Assembly: GCA_002633005.1 (NCBI GenBank)
Contig: NMRA01000076.1
Span: forward strand, 207,284-271,283
Direction: 5' to 3'
Source: Phoronis australis
Taxonomy: Eukaryota > Phoronida > Phoronidae
Length of the DNA: 64,000 nucleotides
The first letter of the stretch is position 1. Every line of letters begins with the position of its first letter. The notes below the pieces were generated by a model, which ran no database searches, was not told where the DNA came from, and saw nothing but the letters and a program-made list of their open reading frames with translations. Shown piece by piece: positions 23,019 to 36,300 of this stretch. Made by a program: the position numbers and the translations under genes.

Positions 23019-23558
23019 AGAGGAGTAACAATAAACTAGACTAACAATGACAACCTGTGGTGTACCAGTTACCTATTGAGATTGGGCTCACACCAACTGA
23101 CGTGTAGAGCCTCACGAAGTCTAAGCTCCTTTGTTGTTTCTGCGTGGTCTATTATAGTAATGTCATGAAGGAGCATTGCTAATAACAATGATTGGAGCTC
23201 TGCAGACGTAAGATCTGTGCCTATACGCTGTAAGTACAAGTCACGATAATAAAAAACAAATTTATTCATTCACTGATTCATTACAATTACGTATTATTAT
23301 AATATTTATGTTGATTAGAGTATCATGGAAGGCTCTTATATTGGAATGTTACAGAGAAAATATTCCTGACTAAGATGTCGCTGACGTCAATTAATCATTA
23401 CTATTCCGCAACAAACCGTTACACCCTGCGTGACTAACAAGAAGAAAATGTGCCTCCGAACATTTAATGGTTGGGCGAATGACATCATGTTTACCGAGTG
23501 ACGTCAAGAAGCCATTGGAAACGCAGAGATATGCACAAACATAACCAATGAACATACA

Positions 23559-26115
23559 AAATAGGAAATGGTCAAAATGAAATACAGGGACTACACCATA
23601 CTTTTTCAAAACAAAACAACTGATAATAATAGAGAACAAATTCATTTGATAAATAATTTGACTACTGAATTAGAAAAGAATAACTCAACTAATGAAGCAT
23701 TGGAAGGCTTGGACAGAGCCAGAGTAGAATTTATAATTATTGCACATCCAAAAATTAAAAAAGATAGTAAAGCTTAATGGATAGGAAATGGGGAAGATAA
23801 CTCCAAATATTTTGCTTATTTGGAAAAAAGAATCTACAAGATAAAATGCATGGACAATTAAAGAGGCCAGTATTTAATAAGATTAAGGAAATATATGGTT
23901 ATTTCTCCAAGTTATATAGCAGTGATAATAGCAGTTTGGGAACAAATTTTCTCAATATGTCTGAATTGCCTGATACTTTATCAGTTGATGGCGCTGAATT
24001 TTCAGACAGAGGTTTTACACAAGCTGGATTCTTAAATCTATGAAGCTTTAAAAAATACTAAGAACAACAAATCCCCAGAAACGGATAGCTTGAGTTGTGA
24101 ATTTTATAAACGTTTTTGGGAAGAAATTAAGTTCTTTTTTGAATGTTTTGTATACAGCTTTGAAGTAGGAAGTTTGTCTCCCTCAAAAAATAGAGGAATC
24201 ATAACTTATACCCATGTCTAAAGATAACTCCGAATTACAGTCATTAGCTTTCTGGAGACAAATAACTTTCATTTGTTAAATATTGATTACTAAGGTCCTC
24301 CCTTTACGTTTAAATACCTGTATGCAGCAAGTGATGCATATTAATCAAACTGCTGCTAAAGGGAGATTTATTGGTTACAACATACGAATTATAGATGCTA
24401 TTGCACACACACTTAAATAAAAGTCAAGGTTACATCGTATTTTTGGACTTTAAAAAAGCGCATGACACTATCGAATGGAAATTTATACATAAGGCTTTGC
24501 ATGCCTTTAATTTTGGTCCTAATTTTAAGCAACTGTGTTAACATTCTCTATGACAACCCTACTTCATCTGATTAAAAATGACCTGTTCCCTGACAATGTT
24601 AAACATAATTAAAAGAGGAGGGTGTAACCGTCAGACAAGGAGACTCATTGTCAGGTCAGTTAGTTTCTTTATGTGTGGAAGTAATGGTTAACTATATTAG
24701 AAATAGAGGTATTAATATTGAAGAAAGTGAATTTAAGGTATTGCAGTATGCTGACGATATAACAATATTTCTTTAGGCTGGAGAACGGACTTCAATTGGC
24801 TAGACGTCCTTCAAAGTTTTGGGGAAGTTTCTGGATTGAAGTTAAACCCAAACAAGTGTGAAGGGCGGCATCTTGGCAAAAAATAAGGAATGCAACGAAA
24901 TTTTGTATAACTTTAAATGGTCTGGAAAGCCAATCAAATGTTTGGGCATATATTTTGGACACAATAAGGAAGAAAACAATGCCCGTAATTATGATGACAA
25001 AATTAAAAACCTTAAGAAAACATTAGATATATGGAAAGTCGCAATATTTTATTATCGGGAAGAATTGAGGTGATCAAAACCTTTGCTATGTCTGAAATAA
25101 TATATTTTATGAATACCAAAGGTATGCCTCCCAACAAAAATCGGGAGAAAAGTATTATTATCCAGGGCTTCATCTGGCAAAACAAACCCCTAAGCGTTAG
25201 AAGACATTTCCGTAAATAGTAAGGAAAGGGGGAGGGCTAATCCAGATATCAACATTTTGTTTACGTTCTTGTTAATTAAATGGAATAAACAGTTTTGAGA
25301 AGAAAAAAAAATGAAGAACGGGATATATTCCCTCGACGTGTATAGACAGTATGGAGGTAGTTTAGTATTAAAATCTAATTATGCTTATAAGAATTTGCTT
25401 ATAGAGATTTTCAACCTATTGTACTCTGATATGTTATGGTCCTGAGAGTATTTACTTAAAAATATTTGAAAAATCAAGTTGTGTGGAAAAACAGTAATAT
25501 TTTGATAGAAACTGTGTTCTACATCAGCTACTGCCAAATGGAATCTGGGAGAGTTTTAAGGGGGACCACGGCCCCCTTGCTCCGCCACTGGATCGGATCA
25601 GACTGATGGACAAAAGATGTATTACTTTCCAGGAAGATTTCAGTTCCTGATGTGGATCATAGAATTAGTTGCTAAGCAGCAAATTAAACAGATTTATGTC
25701 ATTCCTTATAAATTGTTGCTCCAACCTCATTTGAAAGTTTTAAAGCATTATCACATTCATTAAAAATTTAGACAAAATATATTTTAAAGACAATGAAAAT
25801 ATTGGAAAACGACATTATTTTGTAGACTCTTCTGAAACTTTTAATCACTTGTTTTTGGAATGTGAGCGTGTACTTTCTTTTTGAACGAATTACAAATTTG
25901 GATTTCAAACGTTGTTGGTGCTTATCTTTTACTGGCTGAAAAGTATGTCCTGCTATTGCATACTTTGGGATCATTGTTATGAAATTAATAACAACAGCAA
26001 AATACTTCATGTATACTTGTTCCAAGACTTCGTGTACAACAGATTTACTCAATTGAAGACATGGAAAACTGGGCAATCAAGAGATACACCCCTGGCTTGC
26101 TGGCATTTTTAAAAA
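23559..26115 (+). mobile_element. Degenerate, 5'-truncated LINE (L1/Tx1-like) reverse transcriptase
   Basis: Plus-strand frames give successive reverse transcriptase landmarks: KSPETDSLSCEFYKRFW near 24070, FLDFKKAHDTIEW near 24440 (motif A, usually KAFD), VRQGDSLSGQL near 24640, and the catalytic QYADD at 24744–24758. A thumb-like LGIYFGH, KSRN-type NILLSGRIEVIKTFA and a C-terminal FNHLFLECERV (near 25840) follow. The upstream part (23568–23777) matches the linker between endonuclease and RT; the endonuclease is missing. Several frameshifts and stops show it is dead. No poly(A) tail or target duplication was found with confidence. Confidence 0.85.
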
Positions 26116-28682
26116 CCCTTTACTGTGTGGCAAGTCCTGACTTCACCATCACGAACATCAATCAAGTATTTTTAACGACTGGAAACTGCTTATCTCTTAT
26201 GCGTTTGTTACGTTTCTTTGCCGTCATAAAAATATACGTTTCTTCCGTCGTAACGGAAGGGTGGTGGCCTCTTGGGCGTGTGGGGGTGGGGTGCGCTACC
26301 CGTGAAATACTATGTCTAGCAGGTCAGGGGTGTTTTTCTCTACAAAATGTTGCAGTAACAGTTAAAGGCATGGCACGTTCTGTGATCACACCGGCAGACG
26401 TTTCCATGTCAACCAGCCATGACCGTTTCACCTATGAATCCCTGTAGGCTTGGTGCTGATCAACAGCCGGACATACGCAATCGCTAAATCGATTCGATTG
26501 CAAGTCCGCTATTGTATCGAATGAGCATGCTTACAATGTAGTTCACATGCTCCCACTTGAGTTCATGTACCTATGTATTTCAATTATGAAGTTTGACAAA
26601 TACATATAAATTTGTTCGTGTGTTTCACAAGCTGTACTGAAAGACGTTGGTATCTTTCAATAAACTACTTACTGTTATAAAGCCTGGTGCACAAACCCGT
26701 GCATGAAATAACATATTTATTCATATAATTGATATATAGTACTTAATATATTGTAATATTCTTCCAATTTAATTGTATATCTTATCTGCTTTGCATTATA
26801 ACTTATTATTATTATTCAGACTGGTTCCACTTGGCAATCAGTGCATGTACTGAAGTGATTACCCAGTCAAAATAATTGAAACCAAGGCCTGGCGTTTGAT
26901 TGGAACATGAAATGACACCCTAACCAGTTGAGATTGGGCATCTCGTCCGGTTTGCGCACAACAGAATTTGCAGGTTCTGATCAAAGACACCTTGCTGTTG
27001 TGGTTAATTAAATCGTCTCAGACTTCTGATGTTATCCTTCTCTACATAATGAGACCATCATAAACACATTAAGGGTGACAATAGTATTTTTAAATCATCA
27101 TTTTGAAAGTTTGTAAATAGCACATATGAATAGTTCATGGAAAGCACGTGATTAGGCATTTAAATTTTGAAAATTGGTCAGCGAATGTGACTTTTACAAT
27201 CTAAAACGTTTGTTTAATGTTGCAATGTTATGTTCATAAAAACCTATGGAGGACGTGTTTTTCTCGCAGTGAATATAGGGCAGTAGTAGGTCCACCCTTG
27301 CCACCTCGCAAGTAGACGAAACGGGACATATGTTTGAAGAACTCAAGGATTAATGTTGGTAAAAAATCAAAAAACTGAGAACTGTACCAAAACGCTGGAG
27401 GATAAAATAAACAGTGTAGCGGCATGTTATCTATATCAATTTTATTCGAGTCCTTGTGTGACTTTCCAATCATGTTGTGTTTTTTCTATTGCATACAATC
27501 CATATGTTTTGACAGTAGTAAATTGCTGTTTTAGGTATGCAAAAACGTGCCAATTTTTGAAGGCCCATAGGTAAAAATCAAGAGTCCAATTTAAGTGCAA
27601 AATTAGTGATTTTTGTATCACAGCCACACCACGATCCACATTATTACACAAAGTTTAAGATAAATCTGAATGATGACCCTTAGAGTGATTTTTCATTTCT
27701 TTTTTTTTTCTCGTGGAATGGCTGTTAAAGAGGTATGGGAAGCGAAAACTGTAAAAATACCTTTTAAACAGATCGTGGTGAATCTACATCTTGAGGATGC
27801 TAACGTGAGAGTCATTCACTTTGAATATTGCAGGAATTTCTAGAAAAATTTGTCAGATCCAAAGGCGAAATAAAAACTTTTTCATCACAATACCATTCTC
27901 CACCCCTATTAATATATATATGCGCGCATGCGATCAAAGAAGTCTGACTTGTTCCTCAATGCCAGTCTCCAGTATTTACATCAAAGGTCAAAAGTTACAT
28001 TTTCCTTATGTAAGGGAAATGTGCTACGTCAATGTCTTGCTAAATCGAATAGGAAGAGCCTTGCCGTGTGCCAGTGGAAGAAAAATCGACGAAGTGACAA
28101 GTTGTTCACAAACTGTTTTCTTGAAAATTTAAACTAAACGCAAATGTTTTGATATAACAGAAATTCAAAATCTTTGTGAACAAACGCGAAAATATCTGGT
28201 CAGCAGTTTGACTTCTGCTTCACTGGCAGTGGCAGAGAACCAGTTTGAATAATGCAATTTGGTCTGTTCTTTACGTTCTGTGCCTTTTAAGGGGTTAAAA
28301 ATTCACCTGTCCAAGAATCCCCGGCTAGAATTATTAACTACCCATCCAAAAGGATGGAACAACCCCCTGCTTCAAGGAAGCTCCCTGAAAATTTGCGTCC
28401 CTTTTTTCAAATCCATGCTCTAAATTGTTTTTTTATCCTAATTTTAATCCCAGAACAACATCACAGTCACAATATAGACCAGTACCTCCCCCTTCCCCCC
28501 CCCCACCCAGGCAGCTTTCCCATTGCATGTAATTTGACCCCTTGACTAACCTCAGTTGCCCTAATTGTGACAGCAAACGCGTCCCTGGTGTTTAAAAACA
28601 AGTTATGAAATGACCAATCATATCTACGCAGAAGACAGTAGAGCAGAAAAGTAATCAAGTTTACTTTATGTATAAATCACTC
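26116..28682. other. Intergenic, no gene recognised
   Basis: Follows the LINE and precedes the likely 3' end of the large membrane-protein gene. No domain-bearing frame, RNA gene or strong repeat was seen. Confidence 0.45.
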
Positions 28683-28688
28683 TTTATT
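28683..28688 (-). terminator. Candidate poly(A) signal of the large membrane-protein gene
   Basis: AATAAA on the minus strand about 1.1 kb beyond the stop codon, within an AT-rich run. It implies a ~1.1 kb 3' untranslated region. A closer non-canonical signal cannot be excluded. Confidence 0.35.
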
Positions 28689-29820
28689 AAAACAAAGTAT
28701 CTTCTTAGTTCACCACAACCATACATAACAGTAATAGGCAAGAGAAAAATTCGATGAATACTTGTCGGCTACAACGACTTTACTTATAAAGCATTTATGT
28801 TAGATTCCAAATTGTATTTCCACACCATATATTCTTAAGAAAATTAGTCAGCCACAAATAGGTAAAATCTGCACAAAGGATAATGAACTTGAATACACCC
28901 GTATAGTCTCCCAGGTACCGAGTCCAATAGGCTCGGAGTCGTAGGCACATAACCGTGCACATTAGTTGCAAAGACACGAATCAGCATAAGATACATTTCT
29001 AACTTGCTCACTGGCCACGGCACTTCTGAGCACTGGTCCAATTTTAAAGGTTTAAAGGTGTACTCCATCACTTTCTGCAAAATTAACCAGTCGCTGTGCT
29101 CGTCAAATTGTGTATTGGGTTCAAAATCGCAATGAATGCACCATGACACAGTGACCTCTAGCTGTATGCAAATGCGATGCTATTGTCCGGCATCGACATC
29201 CTTCCCAGACAAAAGGCCCGTTTCATCATGAAACTGTTTTTTGGTGTTAACTTAGACCGAAACCGTGCTAACAAAAATCAAAGAAAGTCCAATTATAATT
29301 TGAAAAAAGCAAGTCTTTAAAAGCCTCTGGTAGAACTTAAAGGTTGTCTCCAAAGCTACCCTCCTCTCTAATTGTACTGAATCACAAAAGGTGTTTTTCG
29401 TGCAGACTCCCTAAAAGGGGTGTTGTCCCAGCTTCCCAGTACTGAACGAACACTTAATGCAATTCTATCAACTAAAGGGAAGAGTGACAGCACAATTTCA
29501 CTTCTATTGCTTTAAACAAGTTAAACGGTGCCAAAGGGGCAATTTTGACCAAAATAATAGAGTTTTGGACCAGTCTCCCAGCTTCATTAAAATATTCTTT
29601 AATAAAAATTTGAGTGTTGGCATGGCGACAAGAGCAAGGTGTCAACTTATCAATTAATATAAAAAGCATAATATAAAGATACCCAAAACCCACTAATCTT
29701 GTTTATCATTTAGACAATACAACACGGGACAACACCTTTGTGCTACAAATGAATTAAAAATAAACTTTGTCACCCTTTACAGGGAATTAAGTACGTATTC
29801 CAAGCGGCTTCAGTTAAATG

Positions 29821-30346
29821 TTAGACCTCGGACCACTCACGTTGAATGGCCGACAGGTCACCCATAGACAACGATCGTAGACGGTCACCGGAACGGAGGC
29901 CTGGGTGCTTGTACATGGTCTTGCCGGGCATTTCAGGTACGAACCACTTGCTTGTGCGGCATTCATTTGGATCCAACTTCAAGCGATGGCTGCTGCTGGG
30001 ACGACTGCCTTGATTACTCGCCCCACTGCCCACACGGGATCCATCTAAAGTGTTGTCATCGCCAGCGAGAGACGGGCCCATATCATCCACAGGTGTTGCT
30101 GATGTTGAAGGTGTCACATTGCTACGTGGCAGTTTCGGCGAAGCTCGCAGACTGGGGCTAGGGCGTGGGCTGCCGCCCTTCTCCCAACTATGCGGGACGT
30201 GCTCTCTCATCGACCTTGAGGTCTCCCCGACATTCTCATCCTCCTGCCAGGCCATGGGTGAGGGTGATCGCCGAGGTTTGTTATCAACAGAATACGTTGC
30301 CCAGTTCAACTGATCTATCTCCGCTTCCTCTTCAATAGCCTTGTTC
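29821..30346 (-). CDS. Membrane-protein gene, last exon T (cytoplasmic tail)
   Basis: Acceptor GTGTTTTAG; 174 residues then TAA at 29821–29823. Starts acidic (AIEEEAEIDQLNW), then Ser/Pro-rich with many SP sites (SPSP, SPRPSPSLRASP), an end rich in basic and Ser residues (RSGDRLRSLSMGDL), and a C terminus WSEV that fits a class I PDZ ligand. Confidence 0.9.
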
Positions 30347-33300
30347 CTAAAACACGAAAGACAATTGGTCAAGAATAGAAAAAAATAATGTGCCATTTTC
30401 CATTGATAGTTCTTCAAGTAAGATAAAAGAAGATAGATTCATCAGTACACTGCTGTCTTGCGACAACAATGGGTTATGTGTCATACACGGAACTGTTATA
30501 GAATTTATGTTATTAATAAGGCATATAAAAGAACATTTTGGACTACACTCCCGTTTTATCAAAGGCCTTAAGTCTAGTTGTAGCAATATATTAGAGAGTC
30601 ATAGGCATGTTACTGCAAATGCAACGCTGCATTTTTAAGATGAAGAGTGGAGAATTTTTTGTAGCGAGCGCCTTCATAAGTCCTTGACTTAAGTTTAAGA
30701 GTTGTCTCAACTTCCAAGCATCTGGTAAGTTAGTCAAACTTAAGATTTCATTCCTGAAAAGTACTTGAGACAAATTCAAGTTTTATCTTAAAATTGACTG
30801 AAATTTAAGGTGTCTTAGCTTATTAAAAGTCAATTTTCTTGGAAAGGGCCCCAGAACTTAAGCAGATTACCATTATAGCAACCGGGAGGGGCCCTGACAG
30901 TAGAGAAAAGAAAACGGCAAAAAATATCGAAGACAGACCAATATTAAGAACACTTGTCTACTTCCGTGTTGGATTTACCCTTTGGGAACCCAGGCCAGGA
31001 AATTTTTGTTTAGGGTTCCAATTTTAAAGATTTTGCACACATTGAAAAACCAAAAAAAAATTGTTATGCACAGATTTTCAAAGAAAATTGATTCATATTT
31101 TTAAATTCAAGAACTCAAGACCATTTTACTGAATGCAAAGCTGTGCAGTTCTTAAGGGCACCTTCTCCAGCAAAGGTGTCACTTTTTCTGTTTTTTTAAC
31201 CTGCATATCATTTGATTCAAATTTCAGATTTTGGAGTGGGCCCGTGGGGCGTCAATGGATACACTTTAATGTTTTTCTTATATCATTTTAAGGGGTCACT
31301 CACATAGGGTTCCCCAGAGCTGGATTAAATTGCCTCTCTTTTCCTTTTAGAAGTAACCTAATGACAGAATCAAATGTCAGCCATTTCCAGTTTTCCAAAA
31401 GAGGTAGCCTTTCATATGTGAGTATTTGAGCAGGTTAAGGGTCTACCTCTCAGACGGGGCCCTCTCTTGATACTGTGTTGCCATGTGATGGGCCAATATG
31501 TCAAGGTTAGTTTTCTTTTCGTAACCTGCCAGTGTTCTGATTTATAAAGTATAAGTGGACCGTGATGCGGGCTGAAATTTCAGGAAATCTCTTTCATCCT
31601 ACTCCCAACCGGTATCACCTGAGTGACACATTTTCAATCCTGAAACTTCCGACACTGACTATGTTGTGTCTATTCATTCCGAAGTGATGCAGTTTAAACA
31701 CAGCAATCTTTATTTCGTATTATGATAGATTAGAATGGCAAAAATAATTCTTAGTTCAACTTTGAGTACAGTTTGTTAATAAATCACCCTATTATCTTCA
31801 TTATAATCGCTAATATTACTAAATTGGACGAAGTACATCCTACAACAGGAAGGAACAAATGACAGTGTTTGCAACAACAAATTCCAGTAGCATGTAATGA
31901 AAATAAAATTAATAATCTTATATTTTGTCATTTTATCTAATCTCATATCACATCGTTTCTTATATTATGGTTGCAGTACAGCTGTACTATGTTAAAGTTT
32001 AGGGACTACGTAGTATCACAGATAAAATCTGGCACCTAGGTATGCGAAAAGCCAAACCGCCCCCCCCCCTTTTAGAACCAGGTTTTCTACTCATTACATT
32101 TGTTTAGACTTTTCATATGTTATAGACCAGCTCAAGAGTTTTCAGTTCATATATACCGATAACTATAATAGCAATTCATTTCACCAAGACTAGTTTTCCC
32201 GTACGTCTTTAAATTCCTTAGCACCCAGTGGGTTTACCCCATAAAAATCATTAGCAGTTCATGATTTGGCACCATAATCAATTCATAAAAGACAACTAAA
32301 GGCCAAAATCATACCATATCCGAATAAGGGTCAGTTCTAAATTATTAACCTCCCTCAAGAAGTATGGGCGCCTCCATGGGGTTTGTATCCCAAAAAGCAT
32401 GTCACAACTATAGTGAGGGGGAGCAATGTAGTCTGTGATGACCAGGGGGTTGAAGGACTGAAGATAATGATGACAATATCCAATTAGTTTATGCACACCT
32501 ACACTGATAATGTTCACATCCCCACTGGCTCCAAAAGAGGGAAAAAATTGAGAAGGGGAGGAGGGTAAAACTGGAGTTGATGGTGCAGATGGATGTAAAA
32601 CGGGTGTTGGAGGCCGAGATTGAGGCTGACGAGGGAGGATCAAGTAAGACAGACCCAGATGTATTCAATATAATCGCATTGGATCCTGAGCCCACATTGA
32701 ACAAGGCTGCCAAACTTCTTAATGAAGATTAGATAACGCAACTCGTTGCGATGTATCTCCGTATGTGACCTTTCTAGAGAATTATACGAAACAGCTCCTA
32801 GTTTTCCGTTTCCACTGTATTCAGATGACAACATACATTTGTCACAAGGTGACCAAACTGGGATGCATGCATTTTCAAGGCCATAATGCTATGGATAATA
32901 TTTTTACGTAAAGAAAACTCAGATGAGAATCGTTGACACACCTTGTTTCCGTCATATCTGAACACGTAAATAGTACCAAATTTTCAAATGAGAAAATTTC
33001 ATTTTAAAATGAACTTTCATATAATACATGATGGGATGCAGATTCAACAGATCTCCCTATGACCTTGAAAAAATATCAAGGTTACCAAAATTGACTGGTT
33101 AATTCTTGACGCTGTTGCCCCACCTACACCTTGGTACAAACTTTGAACAAAATGATAAAAGCTCCCGTAAAAAGATGTGACAACAACCAATTTGCTCAAG
33201 TCGCGCTTTTAACCAGGCCCTGAAAATTAGACCTGGTCGTAGGTTTGACCTCCTCCTCACAGTTGCCACCTGTTTCCCGCACCCACAACCCTTGTCTGGC

Positions 33301-36300
33301 TCTGTGACCTCTGGTAACTTGCGCGTTCTCGCTGAACGTGTAGCCAAGGCTCTCTCCTACGTCCCCTGTTCTGCACTAATGCGTGGTGGGGGAAAAAGAA
33401 AATCCATTCATCCTGAGCACAGCCCACTCAAGAGCACCCATGAATTTGATACATATTCAAGAGTCATCTTTTACCAAGGGCAATACTCACGTTTTGCCTT
33501 TCTTCTGCAGGCCCTTGCCTTTTCCCATTTTCGTTGTGGCCCTTAAGAAAACAAAAACTCAAGAGTCAGAAGTTACTCAAGCATGGCTAATTAAAAGAAT
33601 TTTGATAAGAAGTTGTCGCGAATGCCTTCTTCATTTTTTGTATTCATGTATAATGAGTAAAGTAATTAGCCGAAACAGAACCATTTCATGTAATCCTTGG
33701 CTTAAACAGTGGGTATTTTCCCCACTTGAGCATGACAAGGTGCCACTGAGACTGACTGTTTATTACTCAAAGGAAATAAAGTTGCATACTTTTTGGGAAC
33801 TGTTTCCTGGCATTCACAAAGACATATACGTAGGGTCAGGGATAGGCACTTCTACGAAAGCGTTGAGTCGAGCATGATGATTAAGAGTGAGGCAATAGTC
33901 GGATATAATGTGCCCATATTTTGAGAACCAGTTTGATGCCCATTATTCAGTGGAGAAAACTGGTTCTCAAAATGCAGGCACGTTAGGCCTACATCTGACC
34001 ATTACCATAAGTGACGTGGGCATCAAGCCAGACCGAATATGGTAATAAACTTAAACACAACAGGGAAAAAAAGTTCTTAATATCTCAAATTTGTCTACAA
34101 ACTCGTTGTTAAAAATGTTAACTTGACAGAAAATGCTTATACTGCAAAGCAGTGAGTAAAACTTTAAGAATCGATGTAGCAAGTATTTAAAAAAAGAGAA
34201 AAAGTCAATTTCAGTGGTAAAAAATTAATCCCGCCACCCAAGGTCCTTTTACTAAAATTGCTGCTTAATAACCTAAAAAGAAATTAAAATTTACCATAGC
34301 TATATCTTAAAGGGCAGAAGATAACTTAACATCTCTTACATATTAAGAACTGTTAACTGAGACTACTTACGAATCACTCTCAGATAATTTCGTACAATCC
34401 TCGACTTTCCTTGGAATACGCCTAAAACGAACACAGCAGGTGTCTATTCTCAGGGAGTACCACATACACTGGATCATGAATGCACCATTGATGGCGCGTA
34501 CCCAAAACGTTTTTGTAAACTTACAGGTGAGTAAATCACAAAGCAAGCAAGTAAAACTTGCCAATTTAGGACACAATATGGCAAACAAGAAGAATGTTGC
34601 TTTCTCGTTTTTTCAAAAAAACAATATCCGTAGCACCAAACCAATTCTGGAGAATAGGTTAGTCATACTGCAACACCAAACCAATGTTTTACAACTTCCA
34701 AGATCTTTACCACAGTTATTAACGAACACAATTTTGAACAATGTTGAATGCTCTTGAAGAGAAGGACAAGAGCAATGTGAAGCCTTGATATTCACCCACA
34801 GTGCACCACAAGCAGAATATTTCACAAGGTGCTTATCACTTTCATGTCAATGCTCTTCCTCTTGAAAGCAGTGTAAATTCTTTTTCCAATGAGATCAAAA
34901 TGGCCACAAGGGGGTACTGCAGTGGTCGAATCCGCCAGAAAATTAGTCTTTGTTTACGTATTATAGTTGAAAGCTCTGTGTCAAGTTTCACCGATTGGTT
35001 CTCAAGATATCATCCAAATACGAATGAAAAAGACAAATCAACCCGAAAATTGACTGGTGCCAGCATGCTCCAGTCGCACACCCCTGTGGCAAGTGAAAAG
35101 TGGCGTAAACTTAGAGATGCTCTGCACATTTGTGCCAATTTTCATTAAGATCTGACCACTGGACAGGATGACAACAATATGTTATCACATATTCATGTAT
35201 CACGTGAGCGCATAAAAATGGTCAGTTTTGCTAAATACTTAATTGGTGGGCATCTGTTTCAAAAAAGTAATTGCCAAATAGGTTTTTCATTTTCCAGGTC
35301 TTCTAACTGCTCTTAATAACTGCCCTGCAGATTTACTTTGTGCTACATGTAACCATGATGAAAAACTTAAATTTGAAAAAGCGACTAACTTTTCATGAAA
35401 AAGGGAAACAAAATTGCACTTGTCCTCCAATAATTGTGCCCTAATTTGATGAGATATTACAGCACAAACATAAGACAACGTAAGAGGCGAGGTGCTAGAT
35501 TAGCAAGTGGTACCCTACAGTGAATCCCTTTGACAGGTCGTGATGGGCAGTACACAGTCATGCACATTTTAAACAAGGGCACAGTGCAAGCAAAATGACC
35601 ATGGGGCAAGCATTACAAACAGCATAAGGTAACTGTCCTTTCGGGATGTTACAATATTTCTACAACACTAAAACATCCGTCCCATCACACAGGTGTAACA
35701 GCAAATTCCATACGTGCTAGGCAACTGCTCAAATTAACTCAAAATCCGAAATAAGAAAAGCATGAATATTGCTTCCCCATATTCACTACTGGCACACTTG
35801 GTGGCGCTGCAAAAATGATTGTTGTGCATTGTTGTTTAGGACACAATGACTTGTTTTAACATCAGGTTTAACACAGCAAAATTAATACAAAAGCACGTGT
35901 TCCAAAGAAGCAGAACCCTTTGAAGTTTGGATGCAACACCTCGTTTTTAAAAATGGCAAATTCGTGAAAGTAGTGAATTACCTTGGGTTTCTTGAACAAG
36001 AAGGATGGTTACACTGAAATATTGCGTCAGTCTATCTCGTCAATTTCTAAGAGAAATGCCAAGAAGTCAGTAAGAGACCGTCTCCCTGCCCCACCACACC
36101 CCACGGGCCACCCTGTCCATCAGCCTGGCTTAAATCCCACTATCAGATCACCCAGCCACTCCATGTTATTAGAAATGCAATAAGTTTCCACACAAACATT
36201 GGAGGTTACCATTGTGTATAAGCAGTGGAATTTGAACGGAGAGCAGATTATAAACATTTGAGCTCATCTCATCTGTATATGATCAATCAATGGTATCCAT

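Noticed and set aside
22731-23039. Poly-His/Tyr coding frame
   Set aside because: It is the CCA/CTA microsatellite read in frame.
32296-32713. Pro/Ser-rich minus-strand frames in the S–T intron
   Set aside because: They look like a possible cytoplasmic cassette exon, but I found no acceptor and donor pair in the right phase with the neighbouring exons.
33099-33546. Possible tRNA-derived repeat near 33.2 kb
   Set aside because: A B-box-like string is present, but no A box at the right distance or cloverleaf could be made.
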